From positions 4,496,501-4,560,500 of the forward strand of contig NZ_CP043930.1 in NCBI RefSeq assembly GCF_009720525.1: DNA of 64,000 nucleotides. The letters run 5' to 3'. A model generated the notes under the pieces. That model was not told where the DNA came from. It ran no database searches and worked only from the letters and a program-made list of their open reading frames with translations. Numbering within the stretch: the first letter of the stretch is position 1; every line of letters starts with the position of its first letter. The DNA comes from Gimesia benthica. GTDB taxonomy: Bacteria; Planctomycetota; Planctomycetia; Planctomycetales; Planctomycetaceae. This document shows, piece by piece, positions 47,892 through 56,403 of this stretch. The position numbers and the translations under genes were made by a program.

Positions 47892-47901
47892 ACGGATGTA
47901 A

Positions 47902-49314
47902 TCACTTTCCGCCAGGCTTCCCGTCGCGACCTTTAATCTGGTTTAACTGTTTCGACAGCGTTTGACTCTCGTCGGTTCGTTTCTCCGCCACATTCTGGTT
48001 TTCCAGTGGATCGGAACTGTGATCGTAGAGCATGCGTGACGTCCGTTTCCCTTTGGGGTTGGTGTATTCGGTATAACGCAGCGCATCAGTGCGAATCGTG
48101 TCCCCGTTGCGGAAGCGGCTCACAGCAGCCTCTTTCCATTTCGTATCCGGATTCCGCATCAGTTCGACAAAGCTCTGTCCCGCCAGATGTTCGGGTAGCG
48201 GAATTCCCGCCAGCGTGCAGAGGGAAGGATAGACGTCAATCGTTTCGATCAACGCCGACCGCCGCTGTCCACCCTGGATGCCCGGCGCCCGGACGAGCAG
48301 GGGAATCTGCAGCGAACTTTCGTAACAACTGTGTTTGCACCACAGTGTATGATCGCCCAGGTTCCAGCCATGATCGCCCCAGAGTACGACGATTGTATTG
48401 TCGCTCAGTTCCAGTCGATCGAGTTCCGCCAGCAGCTTACCGATCTGGGCGTCGGTGTAACTCACACAGGCATAGTAGCCGTGAATCAGGTTGCGGGCGG
48501 TCTCTTCGGACACGGGTCCCTTGCGGGGAATACCCGCGTAAGCCCGCAGCTCGCCCGAATTATGAATCGATTCCTCCGGTGCGTCCTGTGGAACTTTATA
48601 ATTCTCGGGCAGCTGAATCTTATCGTGATCGTACAGGTCCCAGTATTTCTGCGGCGCGATAAAGGGGAGGTGTGGCTTGAAGAAACCGACGGCCAGGAAG
48701 AAGGGTTGCTCCTGCTTTTTCAACTGCTGCAGTTTCGAAATCGCCTGTTCGGCGAGCACGCCATCCGCGTAAGCGTTATCGGGGACGTCGGCTGATTCCC
48801 ATGCGGGCCCCTTGGCCTTTCGTTTGCCCTGTTTCTGTCGCTCCTCGTGCCGTTTCTGATTTTCGGGCCGCTGATACCAGGCAACGCCTTTGGGACGCCA
48901 GGCCGGCTCCGACCAGCCCTGTGCACTGTCCTGGGGGTGATGGAAGATCTTCCCCATGGAAACCGTGTAATAGCCGTTCTGTTTGAACTGCGTGTTCATG
49001 GTTGTGATGCCCGGCGCATCGCGGTCGGCCCAGGTCAGAAAGTTGACGAACCGCTTACGGGCCGGGCGAATTCCGGTCATCAGACTCGCCCGCGAAGCCC
49101 CGCAGGTAGGGACCATGCAGTAGGTTCGCTCAAATAGCGTACTGCTTTCCGCCAGCTTGTCGATGTTCGGCGAATGAATGTGCTGCTTCCCATAACAGGC
49201 CAGTTCGGGCCGCAAATCGTCGACCGCAATAAACAGCACATTCGGCTTGTCTGCAGCGAAAGCAGGAACAGCGAAACAGAGTACAAACAGGAACAGCAGC
49301 GAGCGTCTTTTCAT
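47902..49314 (-). CDS. Sulfatase, iduronate-2-sulfatase-like
   Basis: 470 aa. Signal peptide ends FAA (~20). Metal site VDDLRPE (31-37). The sulfatase signature is CGASR, with Cys71 the likely formylglycine, and the usual Pro is replaced by Ala, as in the iduronate-2-sulfatase/betaine sub-branch. Later blocks are VGFFKPHLPF (~210) and LWGDHGWNLGDH (~310), the second metal site. Periplasmic hydrolysis of sulfate esters, plausibly of algal or glycosaminoglycan polysaccharides. A membrane protein gene follows on the same strand. Confidence 0.92.
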   Translation of the reverse strand: MKRRSLLFLFVLCFAVPAFAADKPNVLFIAVDDLRPELACYGKQHIHSPNIDKLAESSTLFERTYCMVPTCGASRASLMTGIRPARKRFVNFLTWADRDAPGITTMNTQFKQNGYYTVSMGKIFHHPQDSAQGWSEPAWRPKGVAWYQRPENQKRHEERQKQGKRKAKGPAWESADVPDNAYADGVLAEQAISKLQQLKKQEQPFFLAVGFFKPHLPFIAPQKYWDLYDHDKIQLPENYKVPQDAPEESIHNSGELRAYAGIPRKGPVSEETARNLIHGYYACVSYTDAQIGKLLAELDRLELSDNTIVVLWGDHGWNLGDHTLWCKHSCYESSLQIPLLVRAPGIQGGQRRSALIETIDVYPSLCTLAGIPLPEHLAGQSFVELMRNPDTKWKEAAVSRFRNGDTIRTDALRYTEYTNPKGKRTSRMLYDHSSDPLENQNVAEKRTDESQTLSKQLNQIKGRDGKPGGK

Positions 49315-49478
49315 TTTGAATTCCTGAATCGAAAAACGGGATCAATGTTGTGGGGGACGGTGTGGACCGTCAATCTATTTATTTCTGCTGATTACTCAGT
49401 GTATCAGGTGCCAGTGGTAGTGTCTTCCATCTCCTCTAGACTCAAGTCATGAAGATCGAAATGGAATCGGTGGGATTA

Positions 49479-50186
49479 TCACTCTACCGGTTGCCTCTCT
49501 GTTCGCACACACCAGCGATTGTAACTGTTTCGATTGGAGATCCGTCGATAGTATTCTGTCTGGGGGTACAACCCGGGTGCCACATCACTGATTCCAATCG
49601 ACGCATGAAATTGGGTGTAATTGTAATCCTTGATTCTGTTAAGTGAATGCTGGGAAGCGAAACCCACCACAGTCAGCCCGAGCAATGCCCCCTTCTCAGC
49701 AGGCAGAATCTCGCCATGGAAGTTCCCGCCGGCGTAAATCTCAGTGTGAGGCGCGCCGGTTTTTAGAATCCCATCGAAGTCGGATTCAATCCAGACTTTC
49801 AGGGAGTCAATAGAATGAAGTCTGCCGGTGAAACGCCCTCCGATAAAAATGTGGCAGCTTCCATCCGCTCTGATTTCCGCCTGTGGTCCTGCATCACCGG
49901 TGATAATGATCTCCGAAATGCCTTTGACTTCAATAGTCGCATTCAGGTTCCCGTAGATATGGATCAGGCCCCCCTCATCTGCCTCCAGGTCCTCATTACA
50001 GTCCCCTTCAATGACCATCATAGGGACTCCTCTGAAACTGGTAGTGTCGTGGCGGCCTGGAGTTGTCTGAACCGAATGATCCTCCCGATTCTGGCGTTGC
50101 CAATGATCCAGGGATTGAGAGAAGAGCATATCCTTCATCACGCTTGCATGTGCAATGCGTATCAGGGTCTCGTTGGAAACAGGCAT
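49479..50186 (-). CDS. Beta-helix-like protein of unknown function
   Basis: 235 aa from ATG 50186; a GTG at 50195 is in frame. From ~55 to 160 it has a regular run of short strands with Gly/Asp turns: VIEGDCNEDLEADEGGLIHIYG, NLNATIEVKG, SEIIITGDAG, SCHIFIGGRFTGRL, DFDGIL, EIYAGGNFHGEI. That resembles a beta-solenoid of bactofilin or GXGXG type. No signal peptide or membrane segment. Family not recognised. Confidence 0.65.
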   Translation of the reverse strand: MPVSNETLIRIAHASVMKDMLFSQSLDHWQRQNREDHSVQTTPGRHDTTSFRGVPMMVIEGDCNEDLEADEGGLIHIYGNLNATIEVKGISEIIITGDAGPQAEIRADGSCHIFIGGRFTGRLHSIDSLKVWIESDFDGILKTGAPHTEIYAGGNFHGEILPAEKGALLGLTVVGFASQHSLNRIKDYNYTQFHASIGISDVAPGLYPQTEYYRRISNRNSYNRWCVRTERQPVE

Positions 50187-50267
50187 GGAATTCACAGCCG
50201 ATCTACAGTGAAGTGGAAATGAAACAGCAGTTCGTCAGGAACAGCTGCGAATGTTGCCTCTTGCCTG

Positions 50268-50570
50268 TCAACCCAGGAACTTCACGGGAATAATCTCTGC
50301 CCAGAAACAATACCCGACCAGACTGAGGGCACTCACCACAAACAGGTAGAAAGTTACTTTCTCCAGTTTAAGAATGGCTACCTCCGATAAGCCGGCCGGC
50401 AACCTCCCCGCAACTCTGAAGATCCCATACAGCGCGAACGTGATCGCCAGAATCAGCCAGGCATCTTTTCGGAACAGGGCGGCGAAATAGATCACAGCGA
50501 CGCCGATGACGAAGAAGACGCCATACATCACGCGTGCGAACGGTTTGTCAGAACTCGAATGCGGAATCAT
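50268..50570 (-). CDS. Small membrane protein of unknown function
   Basis: 100 aa with three membrane helices (~15-32, ~37-52, ~73-90). It begins 9 bp after the stop of the upstream membrane gene (50580-50882), so the two form an operon. Confidence 0.6.
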   Translation of the reverse strand: MIPHSSSDKPFARVMYGVFFVIGVAVIYFAALFRKDAWLILAITFALYGIFRVAGRLPAGLSEVAILKLEKVTFYLFVVSALSLVGYCFWAEIIPVKFLG

Positions 50571-50579
50571 GACAGACTT

Positions 50580-50882
50580 TCACGGAGTCGGGGCCTTAAA
50601 TGCAGACAACAGCAACATCAATACTGTCATCATAAAGCAGAGTGGGCCAAATACCAGATGAAAGTAGATCTTCTTCCTGATGACCGCATCGACTTGCGCA
50701 CGCTGTTTCCAGAAATGCGCGATACTCCCGTGAAATCCCCAGTTATAGATTTTAAAGCCAAATGCCTTCACCGGCTGCCAGCAGTTAGCCTGTTTCAACA
50801 GAATCAAGAGTCGAATACTTGAAGCACCGGCGATGAACAGCAAAACGAGAAAAACCGTTTGTAGAATTTCCAGGGAGATCAT
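50580..50882 (-). CDS. Small membrane protein of unknown function
   Basis: 100 aa, membrane helices at ~8-30 and ~76-94, with an amphipathic region between. First gene of a two-gene minus-strand unit with the next small membrane protein. Family not recognised. Confidence 0.6.
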   Translation of the reverse strand: MISLEILQTVFLVLLFIAGASSIRLLILLKQANCWQPVKAFGFKIYNWGFHGSIAHFWKQRAQVDAVIRKKIYFHLVFGPLCFMMTVLMLLLSAFKAPTP

Positions 50883-51198
50883 GTGACAACTCGCCGGCAG
50901 GAGGCATGTATCATGTCATCAGCGTTGACGAAATATGAGACTGGTTGTGACAGCCACTGTCTGATGCCACTCTGCTGTATTATAAAAGACAGCGTTGCTT
51001 CGACCAAGCAGAGAATCTGAAAACCATGATGCGCAGCGAGTATTGTGATACAAAGTCTATCTAAGCAGCAGCCGGCGTGCGTAATTGTGGATGAGTGGCC
51101 AGCAGCAGGGAGGCCGCCGATGCCGTCCAGACGGAGAACGAGAGCGGCCCTTCGGGGCCGGTGCCGAATGTCATGCACAACGCAAAGGTTAACAGTAA

Positions 51199-51398
51199 CA
51201 GGCAACTGCTCAGGGCAACCGCGCGGAGCTGGATACCTGTAATCAGGCCAACCGCGTCGGTATGGAAATCATGCCGTCCGCATGTATGCGCGGGAACCGG
51301 AGCAGGTCCCAGGCATGGTCCTCGGCTTCGCCGCCTTCGATCAGAAGCAAATCAGAAAAGCCGTCCGCAACTGGGCCCAGGAATTCAACCAGCGCTGA
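51199..51398 (+). pseudogene. C-terminal remnant of a MocR-type PLP aminotransferase/regulator gene
   Basis: After a stop at 51196 one frame reads QANRVGMEIMP. At ~51276 the sense continues in the neighbouring frame as RMYAREPEQVPGMVLGFAAF, then DQKQIRKAVRNWAQEFNQR, ending at TGA 51396. Joined, this matches the closing strands and helix of MocR/PdxR-type aminotransferase domains (MPLS...GLVLGFA). Four bases appear lost at the junction. No upstream part of such a gene is present, so it is a decayed fragment. Confidence 0.6.
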
Positions 51399-51430
51399 GT
51401 GGCGCTGGTGAATGCGGTCACTCTGAGGGC

Positions 51431-51470
51431 AAACAAAAAAGTGCCAGGCTCCACACGGGAACCTGGCACC
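51431..51470 (-). terminator. Rho-independent terminator of the minus-strand sugar dehydrogenase gene
   Basis: On the minus strand, stem GTGCCAGG / CCTGGCAC (51462-51469 / 51441-51448) is followed by TTTTTTGTTT. Confidence 0.85.
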
Positions 51471-51480
51471 AGTTATTAAA

Positions 51481-53421
51481 TCAGTTTCTTACTGCCGGCT
51501 GCTCTTTTTCGAGCCGGAAGATTCCTTCGCCCCCTTTGACGGTTTCGACGCAGTAGTACAGATTACCGTCTGCGTCTGTGCCGAAAGCCATCACGGGAAC
51601 CGTGCTGGTGGAGAGACGCAGGTTCTTGGTCACTTCGCCTGCTTGCTCATCATATTTGAGCGCCCAGATTTTGCCCGAGACGAAGTCGGCGTAAACGTAC
51701 ATGCCGTCCAGTTCAGGCAGCTTCTTGCCGCGGTACACGGTACCGCCTGTGACAGAGCGACCGATACCATGATCGTATTCCCAGATCGGGGCAATCGGTT
51801 TCTCCTGCGCGGTCTCGGCGCTATTACCAAAGTTGTGTGTGCCTTCACGCACACTCCAACCATAGTTACCACCCTTTTTGATAATGTTGATCTCTTCCCA
51901 CAGTTCTTGTCCGACCTCACCAGCGTAAAGCGTTCCGGTCTTGGGATCGAAATTCAGCCGCCAGACATTCCGCAGTCCGTAAGCGTAAATTTCCGGGCGG
52001 GCCTTGGCACGATCGACGAACGGGTTGTCCGCGGGGATCGCATAGTTTTTGCCGTCCTCCTGGTGATCGACGTCGATTCGCAAAATAGAACCGAGCAGGG
52101 TTTCCAGGTTCTGGCCGTTACCCAGCGGATCGTTCCCGGAACCGCCGTCACCCAGACCGATGTAGAGATATCCATCGGGGCCGAATTCAATCGAACCGCC
52201 GTTATGGTTTCCGAACGGCTGATCGATTTCCATGATCACGGTTTCGCTCTTCGGATCGGCCTTGTTAGGATCACTGGCGGAAACCTGGAAGCGGGAGATC
52301 TTCGATTTCCGCGGCATTCCTTCAGCCGTGTAGTAGACGAAGAACTGTCCGTTCCTGGCAAAGTCGGGATGGAACGCCAGGCCGAGCAGCCCCTCTTCGT
52401 TATTTTTCTTCCAGGGGGCGACTGCCTCGCGAATGTCGAGGAACAGCTTCGCCTGTTTAGGTGACTTGGGATCGATGGTGTGGATCATGCCCCGCTGAGT
52501 AGCGACGAAGAGGCGGTCGGTGCCATCACCGGCACTCTTGACGACCATGGGCCGTAGTGGAACAACCTTACCGGTCTCTTCATTGACGGCTTCCCAGCCT
52601 TCCCATTTCAGATCGGGAAACGCGGGAACCCCTTTGATTGCCAGTTCGCCATCACTTGGGTCCGGCGCGGAACCGTCGTCGGCAAGCTTCCGGATTTTAA
52701 TGTTACGGAAGGAGACGAGGTCGTTATGGTCCTGCAGGCAGATGTGTCCTTTCTCTGCTTTGCCGAACTTCGGGAACTTGGAAAACTTGCTGTCAGCCAC
52801 CCGTTTGTCCCAGTCGGCACTCCCTTTGTTGAAGCGGAAGTAGCGAATGCCGTTCATCACGACTTCGGAACGATCGGGGCCGATTCGCAGGAACAGGTTG
52901 TTCCACTCACCGGCCGGACGTGTGGCATCGGCTGGCTTACTTTTTTCCTCTTCGGTACCTGTCCGGGGAGGAGCCGGTTTGTACAACTGATAGAGCCACC
53001 CCGCTTTCTGAGGGTCGTGTCCGTCAACGTTATCCTGGATCTGCACTTCGGGACCGGTCCGCCAGGGAGTTTTTTCTTCTTCGGTGACGTGGAACATCAG
53101 TCCGCTGTTCCCCTCTGGGGAGATCTTGTAATCCAGTGAGAGTTCAAAGTACTTGAACTCATCATCAGTGATGATGTCGCCGGCCCCTTTTTCAGCGCGG
53201 GTCAGCACACCGTCCTTGACCTTCCAGCCATCACTGACGCTGTCTTTCTGATAATTTCTCCAGCCGTCGGTGGACTTGCCGTCAAACAGCAGCTTCCAGC
53301 CACTTTTCTTTTCCGCGGTGGAAAGTTTATTTGCGTCGTCAGAGTTTTCCGCCGCCGAGACTGTCGACAGTGACAGACAGGCAGACAACATGAGCGTCAG
53401 CTTGGTCTTTAAGTTTAGCAT
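51481..53421 (-). CDS. DUF1080 domain fused to PQQ-type glucose/sorbosone dehydrogenase
   Basis: 646 aa from ATG 53421; signal peptide to ~23. Residues ~35-260 are a DUF1080 beta-sandwich (WKLLFDGKSTDGWRN, SDGWKVKDGVLT, NSGLMFHV, NIKIRKL). Residues ~290-640 are a six-bladed GSDH propeller: GLLGLAFHPDFARNGQFFVYYT, FGNHNGGSIEFGPDGYLYIGLGDGG, YGLRNVWRLNFDP, GEVGQELWEEINIIKKGGNYGW. The His, Arg and Asp/Asn cofactor positions of the family are present. Periplasmic oxidation or binding of sugar derivatives. It is the last gene of a minus-strand series and has its own terminator. Confidence 0.92.
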   Translation of the reverse strand: MLNLKTKLTLMLSACLSLSTVSAAENSDDANKLSTAEKKSGWKLLFDGKSTDGWRNYQKDSVSDGWKVKDGVLTRAEKGAGDIITDDEFKYFELSLDYKISPEGNSGLMFHVTEEEKTPWRTGPEVQIQDNVDGHDPQKAGWLYQLYKPAPPRTGTEEEKSKPADATRPAGEWNNLFLRIGPDRSEVVMNGIRYFRFNKGSADWDKRVADSKFSKFPKFGKAEKGHICLQDHNDLVSFRNIKIRKLADDGSAPDPSDGELAIKGVPAFPDLKWEGWEAVNEETGKVVPLRPMVVKSAGDGTDRLFVATQRGMIHTIDPKSPKQAKLFLDIREAVAPWKKNNEEGLLGLAFHPDFARNGQFFVYYTAEGMPRKSKISRFQVSASDPNKADPKSETVIMEIDQPFGNHNGGSIEFGPDGYLYIGLGDGGSGNDPLGNGQNLETLLGSILRIDVDHQEDGKNYAIPADNPFVDRAKARPEIYAYGLRNVWRLNFDPKTGTLYAGEVGQELWEEINIIKKGGNYGWSVREGTHNFGNSAETAQEKPIAPIWEYDHGIGRSVTGGTVYRGKKLPELDGMYVYADFVSGKIWALKYDEQAGEVTKNLRLSTSTVPVMAFGTDADGNLYYCVETVKGGEGIFRLEKEQPAVRN

Positions 53422-53661
53422 CACAGGTGCGCTTCCTTTATGAATCAGCAATTTAATGGAGGGAATGAAGTTGCAGAACTTCAGGCGAGAATGTTTGAGT
53501 TACCCCTGTTATCCAATATTTCACGGGCAGAATCAACAATAAACGGACGCCTGAGGCAGATTGGTAGCGTATTTCAGCATCGCAACAACAAGCTTCACAG
53601 CAGATCAGTATCGCAGGATATTTAATAAGTTGACCGTCCTGCTTAAAGTTGAAACCGAACC

Positions 53662-54222
53662 TTACCCTGTCGGGGGCAGAGGGTGTGGCAGGACCAGATC
53701 GTCGGGGCTTCCCGGCAGACTGCGACCGCAACGAGCCATCGCATAACCCACCATCTGCTCTGAGGTGAGCTCAGACCCGGGACGAAAGGCACCACCCGGA
53801 TCCCGGAACAGCGACGCATCCCCGAACCATTCGTCGGGCCAGAATATCAGATCGCTGATGTTACTCTCAGGGAATTGAGTCTCTAGCCAGTTCAGATAGT
53901 AATCGGTTTCATGCTCTGACAGCTCGCCTGTCTTGAAGACATCAATCACGGCGCAGGCCTCTGAGAACTGCAATTCCTGATCTACCGTTGGCTCTGGATT
54001 CAAGGCGGTCAGCACGAAATCTTCTTCAGAAGTCGATTTCCAGTAGTTCAGGAAAGCATCTGTAGTATATCTGTGATTCGCATGCTGGTGCCATTGCTGC
54101 AGCAGAGCCTCTGCATCGCCTCCCGCCTCCAGTTCCTCTTCGATATCGGGTAACAACTCCAGCATGCGGGCTACCACGTTTTCGTCTACCGGTCTGATTT
54201 TCAGTCGATCAGGAATAGACAT
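53662..54222 (-). CDS. Acidic cytoplasmic protein of unknown function
   Basis: 186 aa from ATG 54222 (an in-frame ATG six bases upstream is possible). Strongly acidic, helical N-terminus (ENVVARMLELLPDIEEELEAGGDAEALL), Trp/Pro-rich middle (FWPDEWFGDASLFRDPGG). Family not recognised; no signal or membrane segment. Confidence 0.62.
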   Translation of the reverse strand: MSIPDRLKIRPVDENVVARMLELLPDIEEELEAGGDAEALLQQWHQHANHRYTTDAFLNYWKSTSEEDFVLTALNPEPTVDQELQFSEACAVIDVFKTGELSEHETDYYLNWLETQFPESNISDLIFWPDEWFGDASLFRDPGGAFRPGSELTSEQMVGYAMARCGRSLPGSPDDLVLPHPLPPTG

Positions 54223-54252
54223 GATCACATCTTGTCCTTCGAAAAGAAACTG

Positions 54253-54573
54253 TCAGTCACGCCACGCAACAGGCAAACAATACAGAATTAATGGGGGATC
54301 CGACTGAGAAGACGGTTCCTGTTCCAGCCGGTCCAGCAGTTCCACTTCGACCAGGCATCTGAGTGTGCGGTAGACCGTGGACAGGGAAACCCGCCGCGGT
54401 GTAGCGACCTTGATCGATTCCGCGACATCAACGCCGGTAAAGCTTTCCCGCTGGCGGTACTGCTCATGGATGTGACGGACAATCAGCAGCCGTTCCCTGG
54501 TTGCCTTGAACAGGTTATGTTCGCGAATCCGGATGGCGAATTCTTCGAGGTAACTTCGATTGCGGCGGATCAT
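54253..54573 (-). CDS. Fur-like winged-helix protein without the metal-binding domain
   Basis: 106 aa. Residues ~22-95 match the DNA-binding domain of Fur-family regulators (FKATRERLLIVRHIHE, the helix pair DVAESIK, then VSLSTVYRTLRCLVEVELLDRL). The protein stops where the Fur dimerisation and zinc/iron domain (HHHD, CxxC) would begin. So it is a stand-alone winged helix, either a truncated Fur or a small independent regulator. It cannot sense metal in the usual way. Neighbours give no target. Confidence 0.75.
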   Translation of the reverse strand: MIRRNRSYLEEFAIRIREHNLFKATRERLLIVRHIHEQYRQRESFTGVDVAESIKVATPRRVSLSTVYRTLRCLVEVELLDRLEQEPSSQSDPPLILYCLPVAWRD

Positions 54574-54691
54574 GTTTCCACAGGCCTCTGGTACGATTGG
54601 GCTGTCTCAAGTATGTCCTGATATCAGACGGCTCTCAATCGTAGCGTGATCTGACGCGTGGTTCCAGCAGAAGCGACAATCGAATTCACGG

Positions 54692-55138
54692 TTATCTGGA
54701 CTGGGGACGCTGTTGAGATGGCATGCCTTTGTGGGGCACTTTCATCAGGATATCCCCGGTGTCCGGCGCATAGGCTTTCACTTCGAAGGTCAGATTCCGT
54801 ACCTGCTCGCTTTTAAAGCGGCGTTGGCAATCCTGATCGACGAGGTACAATTCGAGGTCGACAATCTTATGATCGACGACTGAGTAACGGGCTGTCAGAT
54901 GCCCCTCACTCACGGGCCAGCCGGTTAATCGCTCCGTTTTTTTAGCAGAGGCGATCTGCAAAGGTAGATATTCTTTGAGCCCGGCCCGTTCCATGACCTG
55001 GATCGCTTCCTGGATATTCTGACCGACCCGGATCGCACGGGGAGTTTGACGGACGGCCTGTTTCTGTATGGCAAACAGTGTTGTGACCACCGAAAGTACA
55101 ACAACCACAGCCGTCAGCAGAGTCGTTTTAAAGTTCAT
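54692..55138 (-). CDS. Membrane-anchored small protein of unknown function
   Basis: 148 aa. N-terminal hydrophobic segment ~5-25 (TTLLTAVVVVLSVVTTLFAIQ), signal anchor or cleaved. Then IQEAIQVMERAGL, a helix like that in other planctomycete envelope proteins, and strands HLTARYSVVDHKIVDLELYLVD. Family not recognised. The terminator at 55171-55207 separates it from the upstream oxygenase. Confidence 0.65.
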   Translation of the reverse strand: MNFKTTLLTAVVVVLSVVTTLFAIQKQAVRQTPRAIRVGQNIQEAIQVMERAGLKEYLPLQIASAKKTERLTGWPVSEGHLTARYSVVDHKIVDLELYLVDQDCQRRFKSEQVRNLTFEVKAYAPDTGDILMKVPHKGMPSQQRPQSR

Positions 55139-55170
55139 GACGGTTCCCCCATATTGATTTCAGAAACGCA

Positions 55171-55207
55171 AACAGGCCGGGACTTTGTAAAAAAGTCCCG
55201 GCCTGTT
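55171..55207. terminator. Strong terminator hairpin
   Basis: Perfect 15-bp stem AACAGGCCGGGACTT (55171-55185) / AAGTCCCGGCCTGTT (55193-55207) with a 7-base loop. It ends the oxygenase transcript (minus strand). Confidence 0.8.
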
Positions 55208-55232
55208 CGATGTTATTATTTTACGCCCCGCT

Positions 55233-56018
55233 TTAGTAGGTCGTTGCATTCTCTTTGGAGGCATAGTAGATGCAGAGCAGACTGTTGCGAATACCCGATT
55301 CCCCTTCCAGAGGTTCGCGGCCGTGCCAGCTCTTTTTACGAACTGAATTGATCACGGAAAATGCGAAAGCACTGTTTGGTTCGAACGGATACTGATTCAC
55401 CTTTTCGAAGCCGCGAAATCCCTTGGGACGGTTGAGCAGAAACTTAGGTGACAGGTTGCGTTTGTAGATCATGGTTCCCAGGTCCAGCTGCGAGCGATCG
55501 CGGGGCAGGGCGATCTGAAACGTGACCAGTTTTTTACGGGTGTCAGGGTGAGGCGTAATGAAGTAGCCCGGCTTTTCCCGCATCAGGCTCAGACGGGGAA
55601 ACGCTTCTACCTGGTTGACATCTTTGGGATCGATACCAAACCGGTAACCGATGCCTGCACTCAGACGATTAAAGACCGCCTTTTTCAGTTCGGGGGCATT
55701 CAACGCATTCCGGATGCCGGTCCAGAGTGTGTGACGGCTGTCAGTCAGGTTCGCGTCGATGTTCTCCGCAGACAGCTGAAATTCAAAACGATTCGATTCC
55801 CCGTTTTCCATGATATGCCGCTTCCCCATGGTGGTGTAAACGGAATCTTCCGGCAGCAGATCAATCAGATCGGCATAGACGTCCTGCGGGAAAATATCGC
55901 GAACGCTGATGTGGGGATAAGGATCTTCACACGGATCGACTGCACTTAAGCGGTTGATCATATGCGATAACACGTGCTGGGTAATCTGTGAACTGGCGGA
56001 CGGGGATGCAAGCTCCAT
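55233..56018 (-). CDS. 2-oxoglutarate/Fe(II)-dependent dioxygenase
   Basis: 261 aa, cytoplasmic. Double-stranded beta-helix with HPD (His157, Asp159) and distal His232 (KKSWHGREP) as the facial triad. Arg244 in SGIRNSLLCIYYA is the 2OG carboxylate ligand. The N-terminal YPHISVRDIFPQDVYADLIDLLP is the usual prolyl-4-hydroxylase-like lead-in. Substrate unknown, possibly a glycan or peptide. Single gene closed by the hairpin at 55171-55207. Confidence 0.82.
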   Translation of the reverse strand: MELASPSASSQITQHVLSHMINRLSAVDPCEDPYPHISVRDIFPQDVYADLIDLLPEDSVYTTMGKRHIMENGESNRFEFQLSAENIDANLTDSRHTLWTGIRNALNAPELKKAVFNRLSAGIGYRFGIDPKDVNQVEAFPRLSLMREKPGYFITPHPDTRKKLVTFQIALPRDRSQLDLGTMIYKRNLSPKFLLNRPKGFRGFEKVNQYPFEPNSAFAFSVINSVRKKSWHGREPLEGESGIRNSLLCIYYASKENATTY

Positions 56019-56403
56019 CGGTGACTCTGCTTTCTGACGCTGATCCAGAAGGACCAGTAGTATTGTGGGTTTAACACGATCAGATCCGGGAGTAGAGAGC
56101 AGTCCGGTGAATGCAGACCAGAGATCGATTTAAAAATCGCCTCCAGGGAAGGTGAATCCATTCACTGTGTCGTTACAGAATCAACTGGAACGAGCGCTCG
56201 CCATCGGGGACTGACTTGAATCAGGGCCGCGATATTAAGTCATTTGCCCAAAATCACAAATAGCAATTCCTCACAAAATGAGACAAACAGGTCGAGAGGA
56301 TTCGGGGTCTTGGATTCAGATTGCAAAAGAGCCTTGAAACAGGCTTCAAAAGGGAAATATCAAACCCTTTTTATGGGACGCGTGAGTCCATTCACTGAAA
56401 GAT
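56019..56403. other. Intergenic region with a twice-repeated palindrome
   Basis: About 385 bp between two minus-strand genes. GTGAATCCATTCAC (56152-56165) and GTGAGTCCATTCAC (56382-56395) are near-identical inverted-repeat words 230 bp apart. A hairpin AAAAGGG...CCCTTTT at 56348-56371, read on the minus strand, could terminate the GNAT gene. No gene is supported. Confidence 0.5.
56348..56371 (-). terminator. Possible terminator of the GNAT gene
   Basis: Minus-strand stem AAAAGGG / CCCTTTT with 10-base loop; low GC and no long T tail. Confidence 0.4.

Larger units (their letters stand above)
50883..51480. other. Intergenic region with gene remnant
   Basis: About 600 bp without an intact gene. 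The right part contains a MocR-type fragment (51199-51398) and the terminator at 51431-51470. The left part shows nothing I can identify. Confidence 0.5.

Noticed and set aside
50879..51205. Minus-strand frame in the gap left of the MocR remnant
   Set aside because: Translation has no family features; no ribosome site; part overlaps the remnant region. Some codon bias is visible, so decayed DNA cannot be excluded.
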